Positions 31,529 to 39,425 of a stretch of DNA of 56,061 bases are shown piece by piece. Positions within the stretch are counted from its first letter, which is position 1, and each line of letters starts with the position of its first letter. A program made the position numbers and the translations under genes. Source of the stretch: Fuchsiella alkaliacetigena (GTDB lineage Bacteria; Bacillota; Halanaerobiia; Halobacteroidales; Acetohalobiaceae). The stretch lies in the NCBI RefSeq assembly GCF_023227765.1, contig NZ_JALKBZ010000016.1:1-56061 (forward strand), read 5' to 3'. The notes under the pieces were generated by a model that saw only the letters and a list, made by a program, of their open reading frames with translations, did not search any database and was not told where the DNA came from.

Positions 31529-31846
31529 GTGGAGTTAGAATCTTGCTATCCCAAGGGGACAGATCTTGATAAGCAGATATCTAAACTTATCGAAGAGTTA
31601 GAAGAGTTATTCTTAGCCGCAGACCATAAAGAATTGGCAGCGGAAGCATTAGATATTAGAACTGTTTGCGACGGTATATTTGAACTAGCTATCGAAGAGA
31701 TCGGCCGGAATAATGATAATTACAAGCAAGAACTAACCGAAAGACTAATTCAGGAACATAAAGAAAAATTGCTATCTAAAAAGCAGTTAGACGGGGAAGG
31801 GGAAGTTAATAATGTCAGTAATATACAAGCCGAGCGGCAGGGCTAG
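31529..31846 (+). CDS. MazG-like nucleotide pyrophosphohydrolase-like protein
   Basis: The 105-residue product has ISKLIEELEELFLAADHKEL followed by AAEALDIRTVC, the E-x-x-E and E-x-x-D pattern of all-alpha MazG-like NTP pyrophosphohydrolases, which bind magnesium through these acids. It starts directly after the Cys-rich gene with GGAGGTGGGG upstream. It overlaps the radical SAM gene by 35 bases. Phage MazG proteins are thought to adjust nucleotide or alarmone pools. Activity is inferred. Confidence 0.6.
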   Translation: MELESCYPKGTDLDKQISKLIEELEELFLAADHKELAAEALDIRTVCDGIFELAIEEIGRNNDNYKQELTERLIQEHKEKLLSKKQLDGEGEVNNVSNIQAERQG

Positions 31847-32552
31847 AGAATATGCAGACTTAGCGCTTAATATTTATAAAGGCTGTGAGCATAGATGTGA
31901 ATATTGTTTTGGGCCAGCTACCCTCAGGAAGAAAAAAGAGGACTTCTTTAGCAATCCAGATCCAAAGAAGAACATAATCGATCGTTTAAGAAGAGATGCA
32001 GAGAACTGGAAAGAGGAAAAGAAACCAGTCTTATTAAGCTTTGTATCAGATCCCTACCAAGCTATAGATAGCAAGCTAGAATTGACTAGACAGGCTATTA
32101 TAATTCTGAAAAAGAACGGCTTCCCGATAAAGATATTGACCAAAGCTGGAACATTAGCAATTAGAGACTTTGGTATATTAGATTCGAATGATTGGTTTGG
32201 TGTTAGTTTAACTTGCAGCTTAGAAAGCGAAAGGAAAAGATTAGAACCTGGAGCTGCCATAATTAATGATAGAATTAATAATTTGAAGTGGGCCAAAAGG
32301 TGTGGTTTGAATACTTGGGTTAGCTTAGAACCGATAATTTCTCCGACAGCGACAGTAGAATTAATTAAAAAGACTAATAAATTTGTAGATCACTATAAGG
32401 CTGGTAAATTGAATTATCATCAAGAAGCTAAGCAAATAGAAGAAGTTATCGGCTGGGATAATGTAGCTAATATGATCATAGATCAGTTAGAGCAAGTTAA
32501 TGCAGATTATTATATCAAGAATAGTTTAAAAGAACATTTGGAGGGTAATTAA
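31812..32552 (+). CDS. Radical SAM protein (SplB-like)
   Basis: The 246-residue product carries CEHRCEYC at about residues 26-33, the CxxxCxxC motif that binds a 4Fe-4S cluster with SAM. The SplB/Elp3-like segments SFVSDPYQAID, IKILTKAG and TWVSLEPI follow. The overall shape fits the Rv2578c/SplB-like group found in many Firmicute phages. Spore photoproduct lyase itself is longer, and I see no exact match, so the substrate is unknown. The start overlaps the MazG-like gene. A nucleic-acid or nucleotide modification linked to replication is possible. Confidence 0.75.
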   Translation: MSVIYKPSGRAREYADLALNIYKGCEHRCEYCFGPATLRKKKEDFFSNPDPKKNIIDRLRRDAENWKEEKKPVLLSFVSDPYQAIDSKLELTRQAIIILKKNGFPIKILTKAGTLAIRDFGILDSNDWFGVSLTCSLESERKRLEPGAAIINDRINNLKWAKRCGLNTWVSLEPIISPTATVELIKKTNKFVDHYKAGKLNYHQEAKQIEEVIGWDNVANMIIDQLEQVNADYYIKNSLKEHLEGN

Positions 32553-32553
32553 T

Positions 32554-32751
32554 ATGCGGAAAACTATAGGAAAAAGCCTAGCGGGAAGAAATCTCAAAGT
32601 CAAAATGCACGATCCGGGACAGAGGACGGGCCCGGGTACTCTTCAAGGGGTCAGCTTAAAATACAATAAAAAAGCGAGAAGAAAGGTGATGAAAAATGCA
32701 AGGAATAACCAATCTTCGAGTGGTACAGCGAGGCTATCAGCTAAGGTTTGA
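32554..32751 (+). CDS. Possible small basic protein
   Basis: A 65-codon ATG frame behind GGAGGG follows the radical SAM gene by one base and encodes a very basic product (GKSLAGRNLKVKMHDPG). It overlaps the next gene by 56 bases. The same DNA in the frame of the radical SAM gene is also open for 37 codons after that stop codon (YAENYRKKPSGKKSQSQ). It is therefore uncertain which frame, if any, is used. Confidence 0.35.
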   Translation: MRKTIGKSLAGRNLKVKMHDPGQRTGPGTLQGVSLKYNKKARRKVMKNARNNQSSSGTARLSAKV

Positions 32752-33097
32752 GAAGCAAGGTTTTGATTTTAAGAAAGATCAGGGCCCTGCAATAGCAGGC
32801 TGGATATCAAAAAACCGGGTCGATATATGGCTTAATTATCTTAGGGAAGAAGCTATTAAAGACGGCAAGTCAATACTAGGTTTTGCTAGTGATATTAATA
32901 GGTATTTTAGGATTAAAGAAAGACCAGAGGTTAACGAAGATCACATAAACTTGTATGAACAAGGCAGTCCAATAGGTTGGATTAGCCGGGAATACAGACA
33001 GCAGGTGGAAAATATGCTTTGGAATTATTTAAAGTATGGAGATTCAGTAGTTGAAATTGAACAAACCAATGAAGAAGAGCAGCTGTCATTATTTTAA
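32696..33097 (+). CDS. Replication-region protein ending in a sliding-clamp-binding motif
   Basis: The 133-residue product has no recognised family. It contains GPAIAGWISKNRVDIWLNYL and WISREYRQQVENMLWNYLKY and ends in EEEQLSLF. QL(S/D)LF at a C-terminus is the consensus peptide that docks in the hydrophobic pocket of the bacterial beta clamp. The ATG follows AGAAAGGTG. Position among replication and recombination genes agrees with a clamp-associated role, for example recruitment to or interference with the host replisome. Confidence 0.55.
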   Translation: MQGITNLRVVQRGYQLRFEKQGFDFKKDQGPAIAGWISKNRVDIWLNYLREEAIKDGKSILGFASDINRYFRIKERPEVNEDHINLYEQGSPIGWISREYRQQVENMLWNYLKYGDSVVEIEQTNEEEQLSLF

Positions 33098-33119
33098 AAA
33101 ATCAGAAAGGGTGATTAAA

Positions 33120-33677
33120 ATGGCAGATTACATAAAAGAAGGCGCAGAAAGCATAGAAGCAGTAGCTAATAGAGTAATCAAGAAACATCACGAAAAACTG
33201 GCTAATATCAAAATAGGTTACCAGTTTAGAGGCACGGCCAGAAAATCCAAAGGCAGAACTATACTAGCTGAAGCAAGTAAGATCCCTGGAAAGCTGCAAA
33301 ACTTTATTAATCTTGATCTGATTATTACAGTCGCAGAAGATAAATGGGCAGCTGCTGAAGATAACAGAATAAGAGAAGCTATTATTGATGATGTTTTAAG
33401 AACTATCCATTTAGAAGAACAGGAAACAGCCGAAAACTTCCCCAGGAGATTAGCAGATGATTATTACCAGTTAAGTAGTGGGAAGAAGGTTAAAGGCTTA
33501 AAGAAAGCTCAAGAGGCTCAACTAAAGCTGTGTGATTATGAAATTAAGATCTATGATTATGATGTTAAGGCTAATATCAGGAATATGGAAGAGTACGGCC
33601 CTTGGAGAAAGGATCTTGAGAAAATGGAGCAGTCTATAAAACAGACTAATATTTTTTCTCAGGTAGCAGGTGACTAA
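33120..33677 (+). CDS. Phage metallopeptidase-family protein with lost active site
   Basis: The 185-residue product matches the general layout of the putative phage metallopeptidase family (PhageMetallopep): IGYQFRGTARKSKGRTILAE, FINLDLIITVAEDKW, then EYGPWRKDLEKM near the end. Active members have IDHELCH after the second block, with the zinc-binding HExxH-like residues. Here the same place reads IDDVLRTI, so both His and the Glu are missing. It is probably a structural or binding derivative rather than a peptidase. The ATG at 33120 follows AAAGGGTGA. Confidence 0.65.
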   Translation: MADYIKEGAESIEAVANRVIKKHHEKLANIKIGYQFRGTARKSKGRTILAEASKIPGKLQNFINLDLIITVAEDKWAAAEDNRIREAIIDDVLRTIHLEEQETAENFPRRLADDYYQLSSGKKVKGLKKAQEAQLKLCDYEIKIYDYDVKANIRNMEEYGPWRKDLEKMEQSIKQTNIFSQVAGD

Positions 33678-33678
33678 T

Positions 33679-34197
33679 ATGAGTTATGCTAATCGAGGAC
33701 AGGCACTTGAGGATATGATAGAGTTGACTAATAATCAATATCTGCGCCAGGGTAGGGCTCTGGTGCAGAAGATCGAAACTCCCGTAAAGCAATTATCTAA
33801 AATAAGCAGGAACGGAACATTTAAAGCTTGCTATAAGAAAAAATCTACCGTAGACTATTTAGGTATTTACAAAGGCCAAGGAATAGCTTTTGATGCTAAG
33901 CAGACTAAAGTAGAGACTAGATTTGACCTTAAAAACGTCAAAAAGCATCAATACTTGTACTTAACTAGCTGGGTGGCTAATGGAGGAATAGGTTTTTTGA
34001 TAGTTCACTTTGCAATTCAGGATGAATTTTATTACCTGCCGTTTAAGCTACTGGATAGATACTGGCAAGCAAAGTTAAAGGGCGGCCGTAAAAGCATCCC
34101 TTATGATGAAGTCGCTAAAAAGAAGTACAGGATAGATCAGGGCCAGAGTGGAGCTTTAATAGATTACTTAAGCGTTATAGAAGATGAGGTGATTTGA
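33679..34197 (+). CDS. recU: RecU-type Holliday junction resolvase
   Basis: The 172-residue product starts SYANRGQALEDMIELTNNQY, the RecU N-terminal pattern with NRG. It carries the nuclease core STVDYLGIYKGQGIAFDAKQTK (Asp, Glu-like and Lys positions, residues about 52-75) and GGIGFLIVHF. It resolves four-way junctions during phage recombination and replication. The ATG at 33679 follows AGCAGGTGA. An upstream in-frame ATG is poorly spaced. The usual length for RecU is 170-200. Its last base overlaps the next start codon. Confidence 0.85.
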   Translation: MSYANRGQALEDMIELTNNQYLRQGRALVQKIETPVKQLSKISRNGTFKACYKKKSTVDYLGIYKGQGIAFDAKQTKVETRFDLKNVKKHQYLYLTSWVANGGIGFLIVHFAIQDEFYYLPFKLLDRYWQAKLKGGRKSIPYDEVAKKKYRIDQGQSGALIDYLSVIEDEVI

Positions 34198-34460
34198 TGA
34201 ATTTAAAAGAGGCTAAAACACTTGCCAAACTACAAGATACTAGACTAGAAATTGAAGCAAGGATTTATTGTCCAGCGTGTGATAGCGACAAAAAGACTTT
34301 AGTGTTAAAACTGCAACACGATAGAGCTTATTGTTTTAACTGCAAAAAGCATTGGACTCAAGCTCATATAGATGATTTGAGAATGATAATTCAGGCTGAG
34401 AAAGAAGAGGAGAAGATGGATATTGTTCAGATTATGAACCAGAAAGGAGTGAACCAATAA
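34197..34460 (+). CDS. Small zinc-ribbon protein
   Basis: The 87-residue product has a clear Cys4 ribbon: YCPACDSDKKTLVLKL followed by AYCFNCKKHW. The pattern resembles the N-terminal zinc domain of phage primases, but no primase domain follows. The start codon overlaps the RecU stop codon (ATGA), so the two are coupled. It may bind DNA or RNA in late-early stages. Confidence 0.6.
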   Translation: MNLKEAKTLAKLQDTRLEIEARIYCPACDSDKKTLVLKLQHDRAYCFNCKKHWTQAHIDDLRMIIQAEKEEEKMDIVQIMNQKGVNQ

Positions 34461-34559
34461 AAAAAGAAAGGCGAGCCTTAAGCCCGCCCGAATGGAAGAT
34501 ATATCATTGGAATCCCTAAGTTAAAATTAATTATATCAGATATTAGGGGGCGGGTAAAG

Positions 34560-35012
34560 GTGACTAAAGAGATAGATCGAAAAACTAGAAAGCTTATCGG
34601 CACATTAATAGAGTGGTATTTAACAGGTGAGTTAGAAGACAGGATTGAAATAGAAAAGATTAAAGCAGAAGAGGATCCAGCTCCAAGAGGAGCAAACTAT
34701 AGCGGGGTTGCTTCAGGTAGTGGAGGAGGCGGTGGAAGTATAACCGAAATAGAAGGGTTTGAAATAAAGATATCTAGAGCAGAGTATAGGATGAAGAAAC
34801 TAAAGAGTTTAAAGAAAATGATGGATGCAGCTTATCGGCTAATAGATAAAGAGTATAAAGTTATCTTAGAAATGTATTACAAGGAAGGTTACACTATAAA
34901 GCAGATATCAGTTAAACTTGGCTACTCAAAAAGATCCGTAAAACGTAAGAAGAGGTCTATATTAGATAATCTGGCCCGCCATTTGGATATAAAAAACTGC
35001 AAAATAATATGA
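34560..35012 (+). CDS. ArpU/sigma-region-4-like late transcription regulator
   Basis: The 150-residue product has a helical N-terminus, a striking Gly-rich linker (SGVASGSGGGGGS, about residues 48-61), and a C-terminal region-4-like HTH. That HTH reads YKVILEMYYKEGYTIKQISV followed by KLGYSKRSVKRKKRSILDNL. Such RinA/ArpU/DUF1492-type proteins control late genes in Firmicute phages. It is the last early gene, and the promoter array at 35015 starts three bases after its stop codon. It is therefore the prime candidate for the protein that binds that array. The GTG follows GGGGGCGGG. Confidence 0.72.
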   Translation: MTKEIDRKTRKLIGTLIEWYLTGELEDRIEIEKIKAEEDPAPRGANYSGVASGSGGGGGSITEIEGFEIKISRAEYRMKKLKSLKKMMDAAYRLIDKEYKVILEMYYKEGYTIKQISVKLGYSKRSVKRKKRSILDNLARHLDIKNCKII

Positions 35013-35014
35013 GT

Positions 35015-35091
35015 TGGCACTTTGCTGTCACTTTTTTGGCACTAATTTGGCACTTTGCTGGCACTTTTACTACCCTTTCTTATGCTATAAT
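35015..35091 (+). promoter_or_regulatory. Late promoter with five 11-bp direct repeats
   Basis: Five copies of an 11-bp unit follow each other without gaps at 35015, 35026, 35037, 35048 and 35059: TGGCACTTTGC, TGTCACTTTTT, TGGCACTAATT, TGGCACTTTGC and TGGCACTTTTA. A 16-bp gap leads to an extended -10 box TGC-TATAAT (TATAAT at 35086-35091). There is no good -35 box; the last repeat takes its place. The 11-bp step puts every repeat on the same face of the helix. I read this as activator sites for the late regulator encoded just upstream. Confidence 0.8.
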
Positions 35092-35180
35092 GTATAATAA
35101 GAAAGATTTTATCGAAAGCGACAAATGGAAGTTTCACAATTTTTCCTCCTCGTTCTTTTGGAGAGCGAGCAATATCTGAC

Positions 35181-35214
35181 TTAGGCCCTGCTTGAAATGG
35201 TAGGGCCTAATTTT
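35181..35214 (+). terminator. Leader terminator downstream of the late promoter
   Basis: TTAGGCCCT, a 12-base loop and AGGGCCTAA form a 9-bp stem followed by TTTTATGTAT. It lies about 85-115 bases downstream of the expected late transcription start. The T-run is moderate. It may attenuate or gate late transcription. The stretch 35092-35180 holds no gene. Confidence 0.55.
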
Positions 35215-35328
35215 ATGTATACTTATAACTTAGTCACTTATGACTTAACTTTTTTAAAATAAAACAGGTAAATATTAAAACATTTATCTTCTTTTTTCGC
35301 AACCAATTATATAAATTGCTAAACTTAA

Positions 35329-35357
35329 TTGTTAATTAATATCAAATAACGTATAAT
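35329..35357 (+). promoter_or_regulatory. Promoter of the YbjQ-like moron
   Basis: TTGTTA, a 17-bp spacer and TATAAT (35352-35357) lie 34 bases before the start codon. No regulator sites are evident, so the gene is probably expressed in the lysogen. Confidence 0.65.
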
Positions 35358-35390
35358 AAAAGCAAAGCTTTTTAGATTGGAGGCGAATAA

Positions 35391-35705
35391 ATGATAGTTG
35401 TAAATACTGATAGTGTTGCTGGCCAAGAAATAAAGAAAACTCTAGGCTTAGTAAGAGGTAATACAATCAAGGCTAAGCATTTAGGAAATGATATTGGAGC
35501 TTCATTAAAGACTTTAGTTGGCGGAGAGATTAAAGGATATACTGACATGATCACTCAGGCTAGAGAAGAAGCAGTTGAAAGAATGATAGCAGAGGCTGAG
35601 AAGCTAGAAGCGGATGCGGTAATTAATGTCCGTTTTACTACTTCTCAGGTTATGAAAGGAGCTGCTGAAATTTTAGCTTACGGGACTGCTGTAAAGTTAA
35701 AATAA
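35391..35705 (+). CDS. YbjQ/UPF0145-family protein, prophage moron
   Basis: The 104-residue product is a complete UPF0145 (YbjQ-type) domain: KTLGLVRGNTIKAKHLGNDI, then REEAVERMIAEAEKLEADAV and NVRFTTSQVM plus AEILAYGTAV. The family forms pentameric rings, and its role is unclear although heavy-metal binding has been suggested. The ATG follows TTGGAGGCG. The gene has its own promoter (35329) and a downstream terminator (35907). It sits between the late regulator and terminase. That autonomy is the mark of a moron carried for the benefit of the lysogen. Confidence 0.85.
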   Translation: MIVVNTDSVAGQEIKKTLGLVRGNTIKAKHLGNDIGASLKTLVGGEIKGYTDMITQAREEAVERMIAEAEKLEADAVINVRFTTSQVMKGAAEILAYGTAVKLK

Positions 35706-35906
35706 TAGATCATAAAAATTTCAATATTTTATAAAGTAATGATTACACATTTTGCAATCGGTTATTATAAAATTATACTTGATGAAGATGATATAAAATA
35801 AGCTACATTCTAAACTGTAAAATGAAGCCTTAGATTAAGTGAGAACAACTAAAAAAGGAAAACTCCTAACAAATTCATAAATTGTTATTTGATTAATCTC
35901 CCCCTT

Positions 35907-35946
35907 AAAGCACCCAGACCCCCTTTCCCCATACTGGGTGCTTTTT
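35907..35946 (+). terminator. Strong rho-independent terminator before the terminase genes
   Basis: AAAGCACCCAG (35907-35917) pairs perfectly with CTGGGTGCTTT (35934-35944) over 11 bp, followed by TTT. It closes the YbjQ-like gene unit. Late transcription from 35086 would have to pass it to reach terminase. No other feature is evident in 35706-35906. Confidence 0.8.
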
Positions 35947-35980
35947 TAATTTGAAAAATTAAACTAAGGAGGTGTTGCCA

Positions 35981-36565
35981 GTGCCAGAAGAAACCAAAAT
36001 CTTACGATGCATAGGTAAGAAGAATGATGGCTCTAGATGTACTAGAGAAAAAGAGTTTGCAATGAAAAAAGCTCCAGAAGAGTGGAGGTGTTGGCAGCAT
36101 CCTCCCGAAGGAAGTAAGAAAACTAATAAATCTAATGAAGTAGGTCAAAATAAGCTAACTGATAATCAAAAGGAGCAATTGATATTATGGCTTGCCGAAG
36201 GAAAAGGGCCCAAGGATATTGTTAGATTAATAGAAAAAGAGTTTGAAATGAGTTTTGCACCTGCTACAATCTGCTATTATAAAAAGAAGTACCAAGATAA
36301 AATTTTGAAAAAACAGAAGGAAATAGAGAAATATATTTCAATCAATGTTAAGCTGGCCAATAAAACTAAAAGGATAGAAGAGTTAGATAGTCTTTATCAG
36401 AGATCTTTAAATCAAAATAAACTTGATACTGCCAGAAGAGTATTAAAGTTAATTGCAGAAGAAATGGGAGAGCTTGAGCAAAACATTAATTTGAATACAA
36501 CTGCTAAAGAAGGAATAATGGCAGCTTATAAAAGGAGAAAAGAGAGGGAGAGCAATGACCAATGA
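35981..36565 (+). CDS. terS: Terminase small subunit-like protein
   Basis: The 194-residue product has an N-terminal Cys/His zinc module (CIGKKNDGSRCTRE and later CWQHPPEG). A helix-turn-helix region follows (LTDNQKEQLILWLAEGKGPK, then APATICYYKKKYQD) and a coiled-coil oligomerisation segment. It lies directly before the large subunit and overlaps it by 11 bases. The GTG at 35981 follows AAGGAGGTG at six bases and is preferred to a start inside that site. It should recognise packaging sites and stimulate the large subunit. Confidence 0.75.
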   Translation: MPEETKILRCIGKKNDGSRCTREKEFAMKKAPEEWRCWQHPPEGSKKTNKSNEVGQNKLTDNQKEQLILWLAEGKGPKDIVRLIEKEFEMSFAPATICYYKKKYQDKILKKQKEIEKYISINVKLANKTKRIEELDSLYQRSLNQNKLDTARRVLKLIAEEMGELEQNINLNTTAKEGIMAAYKRRKERESNDQ

Positions 36566-37907
36566 ACCTGATTGGGAAGAGCTCTCTTATTTTTATTATG
36601 ACAAACCAGTAGAATTTGTAGAAGATATTATTGGTCAAGAGCCTACTGATCAGCAAGCTAAGCTTTTAAATTCAGTTTTAGAAAATCGGGCCACTTCTGC
36701 TAAAGCGGGCCATGGAGTAGGAAAAACAGCAGGCGAAGCCTGGGTAGTGCTTTGGTTTATGTTTACTAGAGCTATGTGCAGGATCCCCTGTACTGCTCCT
36801 ACTGGCCATCAGCTTAATGATATACTTTGGCCTGAAATCAAGAAATGGTATAACCAAAGCAAACTAAAGGAACATGAACTCTTTCTATGGACCAAAACTA
36901 GATTTGCATTTAATGATGAAGAGTATAAGGATATGTGGTTTGCTACTCCTAGAAGTTCAAACAAACCTGATAATATGCAAGGTTTTCATGCTGATGAAGT
37001 TTTATATATAGTTGATGAAGCTTCAGGGGTAGATCAAGAAGTAATGGAAGTTATAGAGGGGGCCCTAACAAATGATGGGGCCCGTCTTTTAATGTGTGGA
37101 AATCCTACTCAAATTTCAGGTATGTTTTATGATTCGCATAAAAAAGATAGAGACTTCTTTAACTGTCTTACTTTTTCTTGCGAGGATAGTCCTTTAGTTA
37201 GTCAGGAGTATATAGATAGGATCTATGATAGATACGGCTATCACTCCAATGTGGCCCGGGTAAGAGTTAGAGGTCAATTTCCAACTCAGGAGCCAGATAC
37301 TATTATTCCAATTACTCTACCTGAAAAGGCTGCAATGACAGAGATAGATCCAGAAGGTAGAGTAGTTCATATTGGAGTAGATGTGGCCCGGTATGGAGAC
37401 GATGAAACTGTATTCTACAGCAGGAGAGGTGGCAAAAACTTAGATTATGAAATAAAGCAGCAGACTTCCACTACAGATACTTCAGGCTTTGCAGCTGCCT
37501 TAGCTAAAAAATATAATAGCCAGTATCAAGTTAAAATTAAAGTTGATGTAACAGGAGTTGGAGGTGGAGTAGTTGATGAACTTAAAGCTAAGAGTTTAAA
37601 TAATACTATAATAATTCCTGTTGGCTTTGGAGAAAAAGCAGCCGAAAATGATAAGTACGCTAATAAAGTAACTGAAATGTATTTTTTAGCTAAAGAGTAC
37701 TTAAAAGAAAATCCTAATCAGATTCCAAATGATGAAGAGTTAATAGCTCAGTTATCCAGTAGAAAGTATAGTATCGATTCTAAGGATAGATTTAGGATAG
37801 AATCTAAAGATGATTTTAAAAAGAGGACTGGCCAGAGTCCTGACAGAGCCGATGGATTTGTATTGAGTTATTACGAAGCTAAAAGAAAAACAGCTGGTAC
37901 CTGGTAG
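36555..37907 (+). CDS. terL: Terminase large subunit
   Basis: The 450-residue motor packages DNA and cuts concatemers. The ATPase has Walker A AGHGVGKT at residues 51-58, and the Walker B strand VLYIVDEAS in the middle. The RNase H-like nuclease domain shows IGVDVARYGDDETVF, KVDVTGVGGGVVDEL and DRADGFVLSYY, whose acids form the metal site. All key residues are present and the length is normal. It overlaps the small subunit gene and is followed 11 bases later by the portal gene. Confidence 0.95.
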   Translation: MTNEPDWEELSYFYYDKPVEFVEDIIGQEPTDQQAKLLNSVLENRATSAKAGHGVGKTAGEAWVVLWFMFTRAMCRIPCTAPTGHQLNDILWPEIKKWYNQSKLKEHELFLWTKTRFAFNDEEYKDMWFATPRSSNKPDNMQGFHADEVLYIVDEASGVDQEVMEVIEGALTNDGARLLMCGNPTQISGMFYDSHKKDRDFFNCLTFSCEDSPLVSQEYIDRIYDRYGYHSNVARVRVRGQFPTQEPDTIIPITLPEKAAMTEIDPEGRVVHIGVDVARYGDDETVFYSRRGGKNLDYEIKQQTSTTDTSGFAAALAKKYNSQYQVKIKVDVTGVGGGVVDELKAKSLNNTIIIPVGFGEKAAENDKYANKVTEMYFLAKEYLKENPNQIPNDEELIAQLSSRKYSIDSKDRFRIESKDDFKKRTGQSPDRADGFVLSYYEAKRKTAGTW

Positions 37908-37918
37908 GAGGTGGATCA

Positions 37919-39421
37919 ATGTCAGAAGAAGCAATTAAAGCTATGAGTGCTTTAGTTAATAGATTTAGATTTGTAAGCAGAATAGGAACTAGCCATAATG
38001 GTGAGCGTGATTATTATGATGTGCTTGGTTATCCAGGGATAGGCGGAATGTCTTTTGAAGACTATTGGAATATGTACGATCGTAATCCTATAGCAGGTAA
38101 TATAGTTGAAAAGCCAGTCTTCTATTCTTGGAAAAACAGTCCCAAAATCATAGAAGATCAGGATAATGATACTCAGTTTGAAAAGGATATAAAAGAAATC
38201 AGGGAGAATACAAAGCTGTTCCATTATATGAAGAGGGCCGATAAAATAAGCGGGATAGGTCAGTTTGGAATATTACTTATCGGGACTAGTCAAGGAAATC
38301 TCAATGAACCTTTAGAGGATAACTCGTTAAGCGGGCCCGGAGATATATTATATACCAAACCTTATCACCAGGGGAGCGTAGAGATTAAAGAGTATTATGA
38401 GGATGCAAGTAATAAGAAGTTTGGTAAACCTAAATTCTATAATGTTAAGATTGATTTTCCGGCGACTGGTCAAACAAAGACTAAGGAAGTACATGAAAGT
38501 AGAATAATTCATATAGCGGAGGATAAAGATGAATCCGATGTAATTGGCAGGCCCAGACTTAAAAGAGCTTATAATAATTTAATCGATCTGCTTAAAGTTG
38601 TTGGCGGTGGTGCAGAGACATTTTGGCTTAATGCTAGAAATCCTAAGCAGTTTCAACCTAAGGAGGATTATGATTTTGGGCCCGGAGAGAAAGAAGAAAC
38701 TGAGGCTGAAATAGAGAAGTTTTATAATAAATTAACTCGTTGGATAAAGACCAAAGGAATTGAAATTAACGAGCTAAACAATGAAATTGCTGATCCTTCC
38801 TCTAGCTTTGAAACTATAATCAAACTATTAGCAGCCTCAGCTAATATGCCGGTTAGAATTTTAATAGGTAATGAAGCTGGAGAGCTGGCCAGCAGTCAAG
38901 ATGAGAGGAACTGGCTATCTTATATAGAAAGCCGCAGGGAAAACTATGTTAACCCTGAAATATTAGAACCTTTTGTAGATTGGTGTATCGATAAAGGAGC
39001 TATTAGTGAGCCTGAAGATAGTTATAAAATTAACTGGCCTAATCTATTCCAATTGAGTGCCAAAGAGAAATCAGAAATATTAAGCGATGTAAGTGATGCT
39101 TTGAGTAATATGAGCCCTGACCAAGATGTAACCAAGCTTTTAGAAGATGCAACCTTAATAGTCGATATAATAGAAGAATATACCTCACTTAATATAGATC
39201 GGGATAAGATGCCTGATAAAAATGTGAGTTCCTTATTAGAGATAACTAGAAAGTTAAGAGAAGATCAGGACATTAGCCAGGAGACTAGACTTGAGATTAT
39301 AGCTCCGCTTATTGACGGCCTAGAAGTTAAAAAGGAACTTAATAGGTTAGATGCGGAAGATAAGAAGGAGTATAATCGGATTAAAGAAGAGATGGACCAA
39401 GCTTTAGCTGGAGAAGAGTGA
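37919..39421 (+). CDS. Portal protein (DUF1073 family)
   Basis: The 500-residue product forms the ring at the special vertex through which DNA enters. It carries YWNMYDRNPIAGNIVEKPV and SGIGQFGILLIG, then VHESRIIHIAED, the usual DUF1073 portal pattern. It also has a C-terminal helical, acidic part. Databases sometimes name this family after the anti-CBASS protein Acb1 because some members carry an extra Acb1 domain. No such His-x-Thr phosphodiesterase domain is visible here. The ATG follows GGAGGTGG. Confidence 0.88.
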   Translation: MSEEAIKAMSALVNRFRFVSRIGTSHNGERDYYDVLGYPGIGGMSFEDYWNMYDRNPIAGNIVEKPVFYSWKNSPKIIEDQDNDTQFEKDIKEIRENTKLFHYMKRADKISGIGQFGILLIGTSQGNLNEPLEDNSLSGPGDILYTKPYHQGSVEIKEYYEDASNKKFGKPKFYNVKIDFPATGQTKTKEVHESRIIHIAEDKDESDVIGRPRLKRAYNNLIDLLKVVGGGAETFWLNARNPKQFQPKEDYDFGPGEKEETEAEIEKFYNKLTRWIKTKGIEINELNNEIADPSSSFETIIKLLAASANMPVRILIGNEAGELASSQDERNWLSYIESRRENYVNPEILEPFVDWCIDKGAISEPEDSYKINWPNLFQLSAKEKSEILSDVSDALSNMSPDQDVTKLLEDATLIVDIIEEYTSLNIDRDKMPDKNVSSLLEITRKLREDQDISQETRLEIIAPLIDGLEVKKELNRLDAEDKKEYNRIKEEMDQALAGEE

Positions 39422-39425
39422 TAAT

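Noticed and set aside
37919-39421. Anti-CBASS protein Acb1
   Set aside because: The DUF1073 portal family is sometimes given this name, but only the portal pattern is visible. No second HxT phosphodiesterase domain is present.
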